Shown here: positions 25,004 to 37,059 of the stretch, piece after piece
Numbering within the stretch: position 1 is the first letter of the stretch
Layout of the letters: each line of letters starts with the position of its first letter
Source of the DNA: Coffea arabica
Taxonomy: Eukaryota > Streptophyta > Magnoliopsida > Gentianales > Rubiaceae
DNA: 64,000 bases
NCBI RefSeq assembly: GCF_036785885.1
Contig: NC_092317.1
Span: forward strand, 2,606,501-2,670,500
Direction of reading: 5' to 3'
Made by a program: the position numbers and the translations under genes
Notes under the pieces: model-generated
Told to the model about the DNA's origin: nothing
What the model saw: the letters and a program-made list of their open reading frames with translations, nothing else
Databases searched by the model: none

Positions 25004-25905
25004 GCTTATGACTCCTATGATGAGTTATCCTATCAAGTCCTCTTTTGACAACGGTTTTACAACCTATAATTAAAGAGAAAGCCATACATTTCAAAAAGAG
25101 GATTTCCTTGTGCTAAAGGTCGGAGCTTTCTCTAAAGCACTTTATTACCGTGTGAGCTAATACAAATAGTTACGAATCAAACACTATCAAAATTAAAGCC
25201 CTGATTACTGCGCGAGATAATACAAATAGTTACAAATTGGATGCTATCAAAATTAATTATTATGAATAGAATAACACCCTTTTGTTATTTTATTGTCAAA
25301 AGTGGCAAAATTTATCTTGAATGGTCAGTTTTTTGGCAATTTTTTTCTTCAATGTTTTAGTGTAAGTAGAAAGACTCGAATTTAAGATTTCTCACTTATA
25401 CTTCCTCTCTTCCATTTTTAAAGTTGCTTTTGTTTCTATGTTACTGTAGAATTGTAAATAAAAAAATTGTATTTCAAAAAATGAAGAATCCAAATAATGC
25501 TTATAACTCCTAAAATGAGTTAATCCTATCAAGTCTTCTTTTGACAACGGTTTTACAGCCTCTAATCAAAGAGAAAGCCATACATTTCAAAAAGAGGATT
25601 TCTTCGTGCTGAAGGTCAGAGCTTTCTCTAAGCACTGATTACCGTGTGAGCTGATACAAATAGTCACGAATCAAACACTATCATAATTAAAGCCCTCGTT
25701 ACTGTGCAAGATAATACAAATAGTTACAAATTGGATGTTATCAAAATTAATTATTAGGAATAGAATAACACCCCCTTGTTCTTTTATTGTCAAAAGTGGC
25801 AAAATTGTCTTGAATGGTCAATTTTTTGGCATTTTTTTTTCAAAATTTTAGTGTAAGTAGAAAGATTCAAATTCAAGATTTCTCACCGATACTCCTTCCC
25901 TTCCA
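24917..25905. repeat. Two-copy direct tandem duplication, about 0.5 kb per unit
   Basis: The unit at about 24917-25411 recurs at 25412-25905 with scattered substitutions and small indels. Shared landmarks include AAAATGAAGAATCCAAATA, TTTTGACAACGGTTTTACA, AGAGAAAGCCATACATTTCA and TGTCAAAAGTGGCAAAAT. Each unit holds an internal pair of about 57 bp around ATACAAATAGT(T/C)AC. The unit starts inside foldback element 1, so its right end is present twice. Confidence 0.85.
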
Positions 25906-25969
25906 ACTACCCAAATTATCCCTCACCCAACATATATTTTAACGAATTAAAATACCAAAATTTTTAAAT

Positions 25970-26640
25970 ACGTACCTTAAAATACTCAAAAGCATGTATT
26001 TTTTTTTAAAAAAAATTCTTTTCTTCTTCTTTTTCTTTTACCCAACCCACCACCACGACTGTCGTTATCACACACCTCAAACTATCTAAAAACACAAAAA
26101 AAAAAAAAATTCTTCCTTATTTTCTTCTTTTTCTTCCTTTCCCCACCTCAATCCACCGCCATCACTATCGCTGCTGATAGGTGCTGCTCTAGTTTTTTCC
26201 CTTTCTCTCTCCCTTCCCCACCTTTTCCTATTCATCTCTTTTTCTCTCTCTCTTCCCTTCCTCCTCTTCATATTCTCTTGCCCTTCATCTTTCTCCTTCC
26301 CCAGTCACTCCCTCTCCCTTATCCTCCCCTTCCCTTTGGTCATGCGATCCGACCAGATCTAGTGTAATGGAGAGGGGGGATTTGAGGGGGGATTTGAGGA
26401 GGGAAGTGAGAGAGAGAGGAACTGACGACGACGTTAAGACCGGTGAAAATAGTGGCGACTAGAGCAATGACGATAACAAGAAGGAAGGAGAAAAGAGGAA
26501 AGAAAAAAGAAAAGGAAAGAAATAAAAAAAATTTTAATTTCTTCCAAAAAACCTTTCTCTACAAATATTTTGTTTACAATTTCTACAATAAGTTATAGTA
26601 AAATTTTATATAAACAACAAAAAAAACTCAACATCCAAAA
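25970..26640. mobile_element. Foldback MITE-like element 2, probably partial
   Basis: It has a pyrimidine-rich arm (about 26110-26340) and a facing purine-rich arm (about 26370-26520) around a GGTCATGCGATCCGACCAGATC loop region. The right end, reversed, reads TTTTTGGATGTTGAG, like the termini of element 1. A left segment around AAAATACTCAAAAGCATG resembles the reversed left part of element 1. No convincing left terminus was found, and boundaries are approximate. Confidence 0.45.
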
Positions 26641-26957
26641 AGGCCAGAGGTTGGGCTGCTTCGCTATTTTCATTCAGTTGGACCGGGACACATGATTGGT
26701 TAGGCCCGGCGTACTTCACAGTCCAGAAAAAGAGGAATTTACAAGTGAGATCAATTCCTACAGTGAAAGATGTTTCTAGAAGAAGAGCAGGAGGCCTAGA
26801 CTAATCTGGACCGCTGACCAGCTCCCGAAAAACACACAACAAAAAGGTTGAGGGGTAAAGGGGAAAAAAAAAACCCAATTCCTTATTGTTATTCTCATAT
26901 AAGCTCGAAATTTCCACACAAACCCCAGAATCGTCTCCCTCTTAAAAACCCCCATTC

Positions 26958-26966
26958 ATATATAGA
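26958..26966 (+). promoter_or_regulatory. TATA box of the Hsp110-type gene
   Basis: ATATATAGA lies in sequence that leads into a probable non-coding first exon at about 26990-27151. That exon joins coding exon 1 through a 5' UTR intron whose acceptor (TTTATTTCTTCAG) ends at 27967. A two-unit heat-shock-type motif TTCTAGAA stands upstream at 26774-26781, and another in the leader at 27072-27079. Confidence 0.45.
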
Positions 26967-28031
26967 TAGTTAGACACATCTCAGCCAATCCGTTTTGTTC
27001 TTTCCTTTATTGCATTTTTCTCTATTTATTGTTGTTTATAGCGAGAGGGCGCCTAACTCTTCGGAAGAGAATTCTAGAAGCCACTTCATTGTTCTCCTGC
27101 GCCGCGGTCCATTCGATCGTCGCGACAGCTTAGTACATCGTACTAATAAAGGTTTATAGCCTACGAATCCCTGGCCCAAACGTTTTATCCATCGAAATAT
27201 ATGTCAGATCTGTTGCATTTGTCTTGAATTGCTTTTTATTTCCATATTTTTGGCTGTTGAATCGGTTGTTTTGAGGATTAGTTTGCTAAGCTGATTCAAC
27301 AATTTTTAAGAGTAATTTTGTTACGGCAGGTAGTGCAGTTTATGAATCGGAGATTTATGTTCAACTTACGTCGAAATTTCGTTGATTTTATACATTTTTT
27401 GTGCGGTTGTGTTGGTTTATGTTGCATTGAATTTGTGAATAATATGTTTTGAGTGTGTGGTAGTGGTAATTTCGTGGTATAGGCTCGTAGGATACGCAAA
27501 TCTGGCGACTAGTGCTGTCTGTGTTGTTGTAGCTTGTGTCGGACGGCATATTCTGTTGGGTATTAGGGTGTAAATTCTACTATAGGGTACCCAAAAGGCA
27601 AAAACCCAAAGCAAAAGTAAAAGTAGGCAAGGGAGAGGTATATATCCAATGGAATATGAGATTTGGAGTTGTGTTTAATTACTAGTCTAGTGGTGCATGC
27701 TATTGGTTTGAATTTACTTGTTCTTGTAACACAAAATGAGAAGATCGATCGTCAAAATATTGGAGAAGAAAAGACTGGAGTCTTTTGGGATCGCCAAGTA
27801 CTGTGGATGCTATTTTTAAATTCTGATCATAATGTTAACTGCCTGTGCAGTTGCTCTGTTCGTTATAAGGTTTTTAGTCTCGACATTGTTTACATGTTGT
27901 GATGATTAAGATATTTTTAGATGCAGAGAAGGGATTAGATCTTAATATTGTGTTTTTATTTCTTCAGGGTTCAATCTACCTTTGTTTGAAGCTGAGTTTT
28001 TGCTTGTGGCGAACTTATACTACCATCAAGG

Positions 28032-31000
28032 ATGAGCGTGGTTGGGTTTGATTTTGGCAACGAGAGTGGTGTTGTTGCAGTTGCAAGACAAAGAGGGATT
28101 GATGTTGTTTTGAATGATGAATCGAAGCGCGAAACCCCTGCTGTTGTGTGCTTTGGAGATAAGCAGCGTTTCCTTGGGACAGCAGGGGCTGCGTCGAGTA
28201 TGATGAATCCCAAGAACACAATTTCCCAAATAAAACGGTTGATTGGACGCCCATTTTCTGATCCTGAACTGCAACGTGATCTTAAGGCTTTGCCCTTTAC
28301 TGTAACTGAAGGTCCTGATGGATTTCCTCTAATCCATGCAAGGTATTTGGGCGAATTGAGGACATTTACACCCACTCAAGTATTGGGAATGGTCTTTTCT
28401 GATCTGAAAAGCATAGCTCAGAAGAACTTGAATGCGGCAGTTGTTGATTGCTGTATTGGGATACCTGTCTATTTTACTGACCTCCAGAGAAGAGCTGTGG
28501 TGGATGCTGCTACTATTGCTGGTTTGCATCCACTTCGCCTTATTCATGAGACTACTGCTACTGCTTTGGCTTATGGTATTTACAAGACGGACTTACCTGA
28601 GAACGACCAGTTGAATGTTGCTTTTGTTGACATTGGGCATGCAAGTATGCAGGTGTGCATTGCTGGCTTCAAAAAAGGCCAGTTAAAGATATTGGCCCAC
28701 TCATTTGACAGATGTCTTGGTGGCCGGGACTTTGATGAAGTCCTCTTCCAGCATTTTGCTGCAAAATTCAAGGATGAGTACAAGATTGATGTCTTCCAGA
28801 ATGCTAGGGCTTGCCTTCGGCTTCGTGCTGCTTGTGAGAAGTTGAAAAAGATGCTAAGTGCAAATCCAGAGGCACCTTTGAATATTGAGTGCCTGATGGA
28901 CGAGAAGGATGTCAGGGGTTTCATCAAGAGAGAGGAGTTTGAACAAATAAGTATACCAATTTTGGAACGTGTGAAGAAGCCATTGGAGATGGCTCTTGCA
29001 GAAGCTGGGCTAGGAGTTGAGAGCATTCATGCGGTCGAGGTAGTTGGTTCAGGCTCTCGAGTCCCTGCAATGATTAAGATCTTGACAGATTTCTTTGGAA
29101 AGGAGCCTAGGCGTACAATGAATGCGAGCGAGTGTGTTGCCAAAGGCGCAGCCCTGCAATGTGCCATACTTAGTCCAACATTTAAAGTGCGAGAATTCCA
29201 GGTATAGCCGTTACATCTTTAGTTGATTTTGCCGGCCTTTTATTGTTTCAACGTGACAGACCTTTTATAGTTTGCTTGGTGGAATAGTTAAATTAATTTA
29301 TCCCTTTCTCCCAACTTTTTTTCTCGAGGTACATGTTCTTCGATATAATTGGACATAGAATATCTTTGGTCAAGACTTAATGAAATTATGAGCTGTAACA
29401 TCTAATAACTTGTCATGACTTGTAATGTGTAGATTTTATGTTGGTAAAGAGTTGCAATATTAAGACTGTGACAGCTTTATCCTTGTGGCTTATAGGTGAA
29501 CGAGAGCTTTCCTTTCGCAATTGCCTTGTCTTGGAAAGGTTCTGCCCCAGACGCCCAGAACGGAGCTGCAGATAATCAGCAAAGCACCATTGTTTTCCCC
29601 AAGGGGAATCCAATACCTAGTGTGAAGGCTTTGACGTTCTATAGATCTGGCACTTTCACAGTAGATGTTCATTATGCTGATGTTAGTGAGTTGCAGGCAC
29701 CAGCAAAGATTAGCACTTACACGGTAATTGATTTGTGATACACACTGAGTTCAATTTTTTTAAGGGGCATGAGTAGGAATTGAACTCTGTACGTTGTATG
29801 GTGTTTACCTCACAGATTGGACCATTCCAAGCAACAAAGGGAGAGCGAGCAAAATTGAAGGTCAAAGTACGCTTGAATTTGCATGGAATTGTTTCTGTTG
29901 AGTCAGCAACTGTAAGTTCTCAGAGCAAGCTTTTTTGTCCTTATTTATCTTCTACTTCGACTTGTTGCAGGGATAATGGTAAAAATAAATATTTTTGCCT
30001 GTGAATTTTTTTTCCAGCTTTTAGAAGAGGAGGAAGTGGAAGTTCCTGTTACTAAAGAGCCTGCAAAAGAAACAGCTAAGATGGAAACAGATGAGGTTCC
30101 ATCTGATGCTGCTCCACCTAGTTCCACCGAAACTGATGTAAATATGCAAGATACTAAAGGTGCGGCTGAAGCTCCTGGAGCTGAAAATGGCGTTCCAGAC
30201 TCCGGGGATAAACCTGTCCAAATGGAGACAGATTCAAAGGTAAGTTTTTTTTTTGCCCCACGTGTAAGCAGATCGTGATTTGTTCTCAAGTGACATTTAA
30301 GATTTCTAGCTGTTCTTTCCTATATCTTCCACACTGAAATTTTTATCTGACATCAGTTGCTGTTAATTACCTCCTGCAGGCTGAAGCTCCTAAGAAAAAG
30401 GTGAGGAAGACCAATATACCTGTCTCAGAACTGGTGTATGGAGGACTGGCGGCTGCAGATGTGCAGAAAGCCGTGGAAAAGGAGTTTGAAATGGCTTTGC
30501 AAGATCGTGTTATGGAAGAAACAAAGGACAAGAAGAATGCTGTTGAGTCCTATGTTTATGACATGAGGAATAAGGTAGTGTAACAGTTGTATGAGTTGGT
30601 TTTGTTATATAAGAGGTTTTGAACTCATAAATTTGTTTGTTTCTCTAGCTCAACGACAGATATCACGAGTTTGTCATGGACCCGGAGAGAGGGCAGTTTG
30701 CTGCTAAACTTCAGGAGACAGAAGATTGGTTGTATGAAGATGGGGAAGATGAAACAAAAGGTGTTTATATAGCAAAGCTTGAGGAACTCAAGAAGGTTGG
30801 CAAAGCTTTATCCGATCACTTGTTATGTCTTTCTTGGCATTGTAGTTGATGTTAGTCCGATGACATGTTTTACCTTGCAGCAAGGTGACCCAATTGAGGA
30901 GCGTTACAAGGAATTTATGGAGAGAGGCTCTGTGATTGATCAATTTATTTATTGCATCGGTAGTTATAGAGAAGCAGCAATGTCAAATGATCCTAAGTTT

Positions 31001-31831
31001 GATCACATCGATATTTCAGAAAAGCAGAAGGTGGGTATTTATCATCATGTAAATCGGTGTCTCCCTCACAATTGTTGGGTTTTTATTTTCTAAGTCCATT
31101 CTTTTGTGCTTTTAGGTCTTAAATGAATGTGTGGAAGCAGAGGCTTGGTTGAGAGAGAAAAAGCAACAGCAGGATGCGCTTCCCAAGTATGCTAATCCTG
31201 TTCTCCTGTCAGCTGATATCAGAAGGAAAGCTGAAGCACTAGACAGGTATCAATTTTAGAGAACAAGCGCTTGTTTTCTGGTGCACTGTTGTCGTTCATC
31301 AGTATTAGCCATCAGACACTGATCCTTTGGAGTAGTCTTTTCCTTGTCCTTTCTTTTCTTGGGTATCACATGCAATTCTCACTGCATATTGATTTCCAGG
31401 ATTTGTGTTCTTAAGATATTCTCTTTATTTGTGAATTTCATCCTGTGGAGCATGGGTTACTGATTATTTTTTCACTTGGCAGTGCTCTAGATACTGAGAG
31501 GTGCATCCTGTGATTTACTTCTCGACATGCACTTCTGCCTTGTTTCGTGTGTACTTCGTTATCTTGTGCTGACATATGTTGAGGAATTTGCAGGTCTTGC
31601 AGGCCTATAATGACAAAACCAAAGCCAGCCAAGCCAGCTCCTGAAACTGCAACAACACCACCACCATCCCAAGGAACTCAGGCGCAACCTCAAGGTGGTG
31701 AGAGTCCCAATCCACACTCCGGCCAAAATAGCCATGCCAATGATGGTGCTGGAGCTGGTAATGAAGTACCACCAGAATCTACGGAGCCAATGGAAACAGA
31801 CAAATCTGATACAGCACCTGGGGCTGCATAA
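28032..31831 (+). CDS. HSP70-15: Hsp110-class HSP70 (HSP70-14/15 type) nucleotide exchange factor and chaperone
   Basis: Nine coding exons (28032-29201, 29496-29723, 29816-29911, 30018-30239, 30380-30574, 30649-30795, 30881-31030, 31116-31246, 31594-31831) give 858 residues, close to the roughly 830 of Arabidopsis HSP70-14/15. Exon 1 encodes the whole actin-like ATPase domain, starting VVGFDFGNESG, with a Hsp110-type phosphate loop and GSGSRVPAM near its end. The beta domain (391-498) carries a long acidic METDE-rich loop in exon 4 (499-572). The extended alpha-helical domain ends in a Pro/Gly/acidic tail. Hsp110 proteins are cytosolic or nuclear exchange factors for HSP70 and hold unfolded clients. 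The start is the first ATG after the 5' UTR intron. Exon 9 has a second in-frame acceptor 9 nt downstream. Confidence 0.94.
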
Positions 31832-33304
31832 TCTTGGGGACACTGGTCTTTAAATATTTTATGCTGGCTAAAGCTTGGTCCCTTTTGTACCTTTTGACGT
31901 ATACACGCTGAGCTTTTTGACGGGTCTTTTGTGGTTACGATCAAGTGTTTAATTAGTTTTACCGGTGAGGTGATTCGAATTATGTTGTGCCATCCTTGAG
32001 ACGGACGGTATGACGCAACATATTATCATTATTAGGGGGTGCCTCCAGTCTCTGTAATCCCTTTATTGGGCAGGGTTTGTAAGAGAAGCTCAAAAAATTT
32101 TCGGTTTGTTTCACAATTATTTCGATTTACAAAAGTGACTTGGGGAACCCTTTTTCTCGAGAAGTGCATGTTGTTTTGTTGTTATTGGGCATTGAAGATT
32201 GTTTCCGTGAGCTTGCGAGGTGCCATCTATGGCAATTTTGACTGAATTCTCTTGTGCTCTTGAAAAGATCACATACTGGAGCATCAAACTTGATCGTGGA
32301 TCCTGCCGCACCGAAAATCGGTTTTTCTTTTAAACGTATTGCTGTCGAAGCAGAGATTTGCAGTATCGTCTTTGCTCGTGTGCAGGAAGCACAGCGTTTC
32401 TAACTTTTCCCGACGTTGCTCAGAATTTGAGCTTCGCATGCTTTGATTTGATGCTGGGTTTTACGGGGCTGCAGTCGAATGCCTTTCACTGGAGTTGCAA
32501 CCCGGAGCTACAGAACTATGTGCTGTGCCTGTAATTCAATGCTGTTACAAGTACTCGTTAATTTTTAAGGTTCTAGAACTTACCCGAAAATTAATTTTTG
32601 GTTCTAAAATGAAGGAAGCACTTTTAATGAGCCTATCTAGCGGCTACAAAAGAAAAAGGACGGAATGAACGTTTGAGTTAGAGTTAATTATAAGAAAATG
32701 CCCATATCTATTTTATGAATATTGCAAGGATACTGCTTGAAGAACCGATTCTCGTGCATTAGACTGAATGCACTGGCCGAAGTCTTCTTCTTGGCTGTGA
32801 ATAAGATATGAATTGCATTTGAACTATTTAAGCATTGGATGTAAGTGACCATTTCCAGTTCAGGATCCATACCCCAAAACCAATCCAAATTCTTTGTATG
32901 ACGGTGAATATGTTGACGCTTACTAAAAATCTTTTTATGTGAGGGTATCTCTTCACGACTTCACCCAAGAGAAATGTGTTGCTGTCTTTTTCCTGGTGCG
33001 AGGAACAAACTCCTCCTTCCCCGTTTCCTGGATGACGGTTGTAGAGTGGGCTTCTTAGCTTCGATAGTCTTGGCTCTTGAGAGCGAAAGCATATGTAGTA
33101 CTAGGCACTAGCAATTTTGCGTTGGCAAGTCATAGTATACTTTCATTTTACTGTAATTATGATGTGGGAACTTGCCGTTTCAACCCAACTTTGATACTCC
33201 ACCAAAGTCCATGGCAGTATGGCACAGGAACTGGGGAGCAAATGGATTGACAGTAGTACAGTAACGTAACAGTAATTGCCTTGGCTCTTAGGGGTTCAGC
33301 GAAA
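31832..33304. other. Spacer between the Hsp110-type gene and the PPR gene
   Basis: Contains the HSP 3' UTR and the PPR 5' region. Open frames here are short and without motifs. Confidence 0.5.
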
Positions 33305-35387
33305 ATGGCAGCAGCCTCATCCTTTTGCTCAAGACGGGCTATATCTACCTACCCTTCTCTCAGACAGAGATTTAAGCAAACAGGTGGAGTGCATTTTCAG
33401 TATCCTGGTTTTTATATGCTTAAATATCTTGATTCTGCTTCTGTCCCATATTTTTGACGTGGGTTGTCTAATTGTTTGATTTCTGGTTTCTATTCAATCC
33501 AATTTTACAAAGTCGTGACACGTAATGTTACTTGGTGTTCTCGCAGAAAATGATATTGTAAGGATGTTTCAGCTTGCAACTCCTAAAGATGAAGCGCCAA
33601 ATTTTGCTGTGAGCCGACCAGCCATTAGAAAGAGCAGGTCTAAGAGGACATTGGATGAAAGGTTTATAAGGATTTTGAAAATATTCAAATGGGGTTCTGA
33701 TGCAGAAAAGGCTCTTGAGGTGCTACAGCTTAGAGTGGATCATCGATTAGTTCGTGAGGTACTGAACATTGATGTGGAGATCAATGTTAAGATGCAGTTT
33801 TTCAAGTGGGTTGGCAAGAGAAGGAATTTTGAGCATGACTCCACCACTTACCTTGCTCTCATTCATTGTCTTGAGGAAGCTGGCAGGGTTGGCGAAATGT
33901 GGAAGACCATACAAGAAATGGTTCGAGGTCCTTGTGTAATCAGCCCTGTTGATCTGTCTGAAATAGTGAGAACTTTGGGCAGAGCTAAGATGGTCAACAA
34001 AGCCCTTACTGTCTTTTACCAGGTTAAAGCTCGCAAGTGCAATCCTACTGCAAGCACTTATAATTCTATGATCATGATGCTTATGCAACAAGGGCACCAT
34101 GAGAAAGTTTATGAACTTTACAGTGAGATGTGTAATGAAGGCAACTGTTTGCCTGATACTGTAACATACAGTGTGCTGATATCAGCATTTAGTAAATTAG
34201 GTCGTGATGATTCTGCTATTAGGTTGTTTGATGAAATGAGGGAGAATGGTTTACATCCCAATTCAAAGATATATACGACTGTACTGGGGACTTATTTCAA
34301 ATTGGGAAAAGTTGAAAAGGCCTTAAGATTAGTCCAGGAGATGAAGGAGACTGGTTGTGCGCCAACTGTTTATACTTACACCGAGTTAATAAAGGGGCTT
34401 GGTAGAGCTGGTAGGGTTGAAGAAGCTTACTCTGTATTTCTTAATGTGTTAAAGGAAGGCTGTGAACTAGACGTTGTGCTCATAAACAATGTCATAAATT
34501 TGCTTGGCAAGGTAGGACGCTTGGCTGATGCTTTGAGCGTATTTGAAAAAATGGGATCTTTGAAGTGTACACCAAATGTGGTGACATATAATACTATTCT
34601 TAAATCATTGTTTCAATCTAAAGCCCCGGTATCTGAAATTTCATCATGGTTCGAGCAAATGAAGGCGAGTGGAGTGGCTCCTAGCTCCTTTACTTATTCA
34701 ATTCTCATTGATGGATTTTGCAAGACAAATAGAGTGGAGAAAGCTCTGTTGCTGCTAGAGGAGATGGATGAGAAAGGTTTTCCCCCATGTCCAGCCGCCT
34801 ACTGCAGCTTGATCAACAGTCTTGGAAAAGCAAAACGGTATGAAGCTGCGAATGAGTTGTTCCAAGAACTAAAGGAGAATTCTGGATCCTTGAGTTCGAG
34901 AGTATATGCTGTGATGATCAAGCACTTTGGCAAATGTGGACATTTGCCAAAGGCAATGGATCTTTTCAATGAGATGAATAAAGTTGGGTGCAGTCCTGAT
35001 GTGTATTCTTATAATGCCCTCATGTCAGGGATGGTAAAGGCTGGCATGCTAGATGAAACTCTTTCCTTGCTTCGAACAATGGAGGAAAATGGTTGCAATC
35101 CAGACATAAATTCCTACAATATAATCCTGAATGGCTTGGCAAAGACTGGTGGCCCAGAAAGAGCAATCGAGATGTTCACAAGGATGAAAAGTTCGAAGAT
35201 AAAGCCGGATGCAGTCTCCTACAATACCATTCTTGGTTCTCTAAGCCGTGCTGGTATGTTTGAGGAGGCTGCTAGGTTGATGAAGGAGATGCAAGTGAAA
35301 GGCTTTGAATATGATCATATAACATACTCTTCAATACTTGAAGCAGTCGGAAAGATCGATGAAGATCGCGTTCATTCCACTTTTTAG
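33305..35387 (+). CDS. P-class pentatricopeptide repeat protein (At3g16010 type)
   Basis: Exons 33305-33383 and 33547-35387 give 639 residues. The short first exon encodes an Arg/Ser-rich organelle presequence, MAAASSFCSRRAISTYPSLR, and joins at QTENDIVRMF, which fits the N-terminus of Arabidopsis At3g16010 as I recall it. A DERFIRILKIFKWG block follows, then about 14 P-type PPR motifs from about residue 140, seen as repeating TYN/SYN-xxI/L starts such as TYSVLISAFSKLG and SYNALMSGMVKAG. The C-terminus has no E/DYW or SMR domain. P-class PPR proteins bind organellar RNA and act in processing, splicing or translation; the presequence suggests mitochondria. The target RNA is unknown. Length and order match the orthologue closely. 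Confidence 0.92.
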
Positions 35388-37059
35388 AATGATCTGGTAT
35401 ATACTTCTCTTTAGGTAATTGAGTGGTGTATTTCTCACTCATCAATCATGCTTTTAGGAAATATATGCTTTTGCTTAGTATAAGTGATGCGAAAAGTCGT
35501 GTTACAGAATTTTGTGGAACTTTTCATGTGCAATAAATGTTATATGGCTAGTTGCAGGTACTTACTTTATGTTCACCATTTTATGTTAATCATGAGATAT
35601 GGAATTGCTATTGTCCCGTTTTTAGAGGACGTGATGTGGCATTTTCTGTTTTCATTTGAAAATTCAGCTTGCAGAACTCTATCAGGTGCCAGTGCATAGA
35701 GTCAATCTCTGCAGTGTGTTGCACCTCCTCCTAAGATCTTACCATGCATGCTTGGGAGGTAAGTTCGACATATAATAAAGTGATCTATGGGAATTACGAT
35801 ACTGTTAAGGGCTTCCATGGATGAGAAATGCCAACTTTTTTTATGGTGTGGTCAATCAGCCTTGCTTGGACATGTTACTGTACAGATACAATTAATTGCT
35901 TCTCAAATTTCTTACCCAAGTGTCTGCTAGACGTGCTCAGGCAGCAACTGGCATGAAGCCTGAAGGTGAAATTTTTGTTTACATTGCTTGTGCCAACTGG
36001 CAACTCTGTCAATGGTTTAGAGTTGGAGATGAGTCTGCAAGTGATTATCCCGGCTTTCTCTTTATCTGCTGGTGGCTGGACTATGGAATCTGTTGCTAGG
36101 ATCTTGGACGACATACTTGGATGATCCTTTGTCCATAATCTTTGTCTGCTAAGCTCTTGTGATTTGTTTTTTATAGAAATTAATGCTGATGAAATATTTG
36201 TCCATAATCTGTACTTTGGATACTGGATGCTTTGGTGGTAACGTTTTCAAATGACATCTTCTTGCTGCTGTTTACCGACATTCTGTTTGCCAGATACTCC
36301 ATCATATTAGTTGGCAGTATGGCTGACGATCTCCCTGTCAAGCCCTGCCTAGATGCTATATTTTTGTCAGGTTATTCCGTGACAATACTTTTGTTTAAGT
36401 TCTTGAAAATATGAAACCGGAACAAATGTCACCAGTTCTGTTCCTATCCGAACCATGACAAGCATTACACATTAACCAGGTTTTCCTTTTATGATTTTGT
36501 TGAATTCATTATCAAGTATAAAGGACATCAGGTTCAAAAATTTATGTTCAAGAAAATTATGTATGTTTTTTTTTTTTCTAAAAAAAATGTAATACAAATC
36601 AATAATACGAGACTTTGATATGTTTCTTCTACATTCATTGCCTTTCTTAGAACCTTATTCTAATTTCAGTGTCTAATTTTTCTAATATTGATGATTTTAT
36701 AACCATAAGGGCAACTCTACCGCGAGCGCAGTTGTGACCACAACCGGAACAGTCCCCATAAGGGTGGTTCAACCAAAACCGTGAACCCTGAACAAGAAAC
36801 ATTTGACACAACTAATGAAATCAGCTAGAAGCAGAAAAAGTACCATAACAGTGGGAGGATGAACATAGAATTGAAGATGATCTTTGAATTTTATTTCTAC
36901 CAACCTCTTTAACATCTAAAATACAGTAATCGACCGACCAATTTATTGCCTAGCAAAGAAATGAACAAGCGGGCGTGGTGCCGTTGAAATTGTACAACAA
37001 AGCCAGGCAATCAGGCAATCATGAAGCGATGTATCTCAAGAACATCTCAGCTACATAGT
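35388..37059. other. Convergent spacer between the PPR and trihelix genes
   Basis: Probably includes both 3' UTRs. No conserved reading frame or repeat was recognised. Confidence 0.5.
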
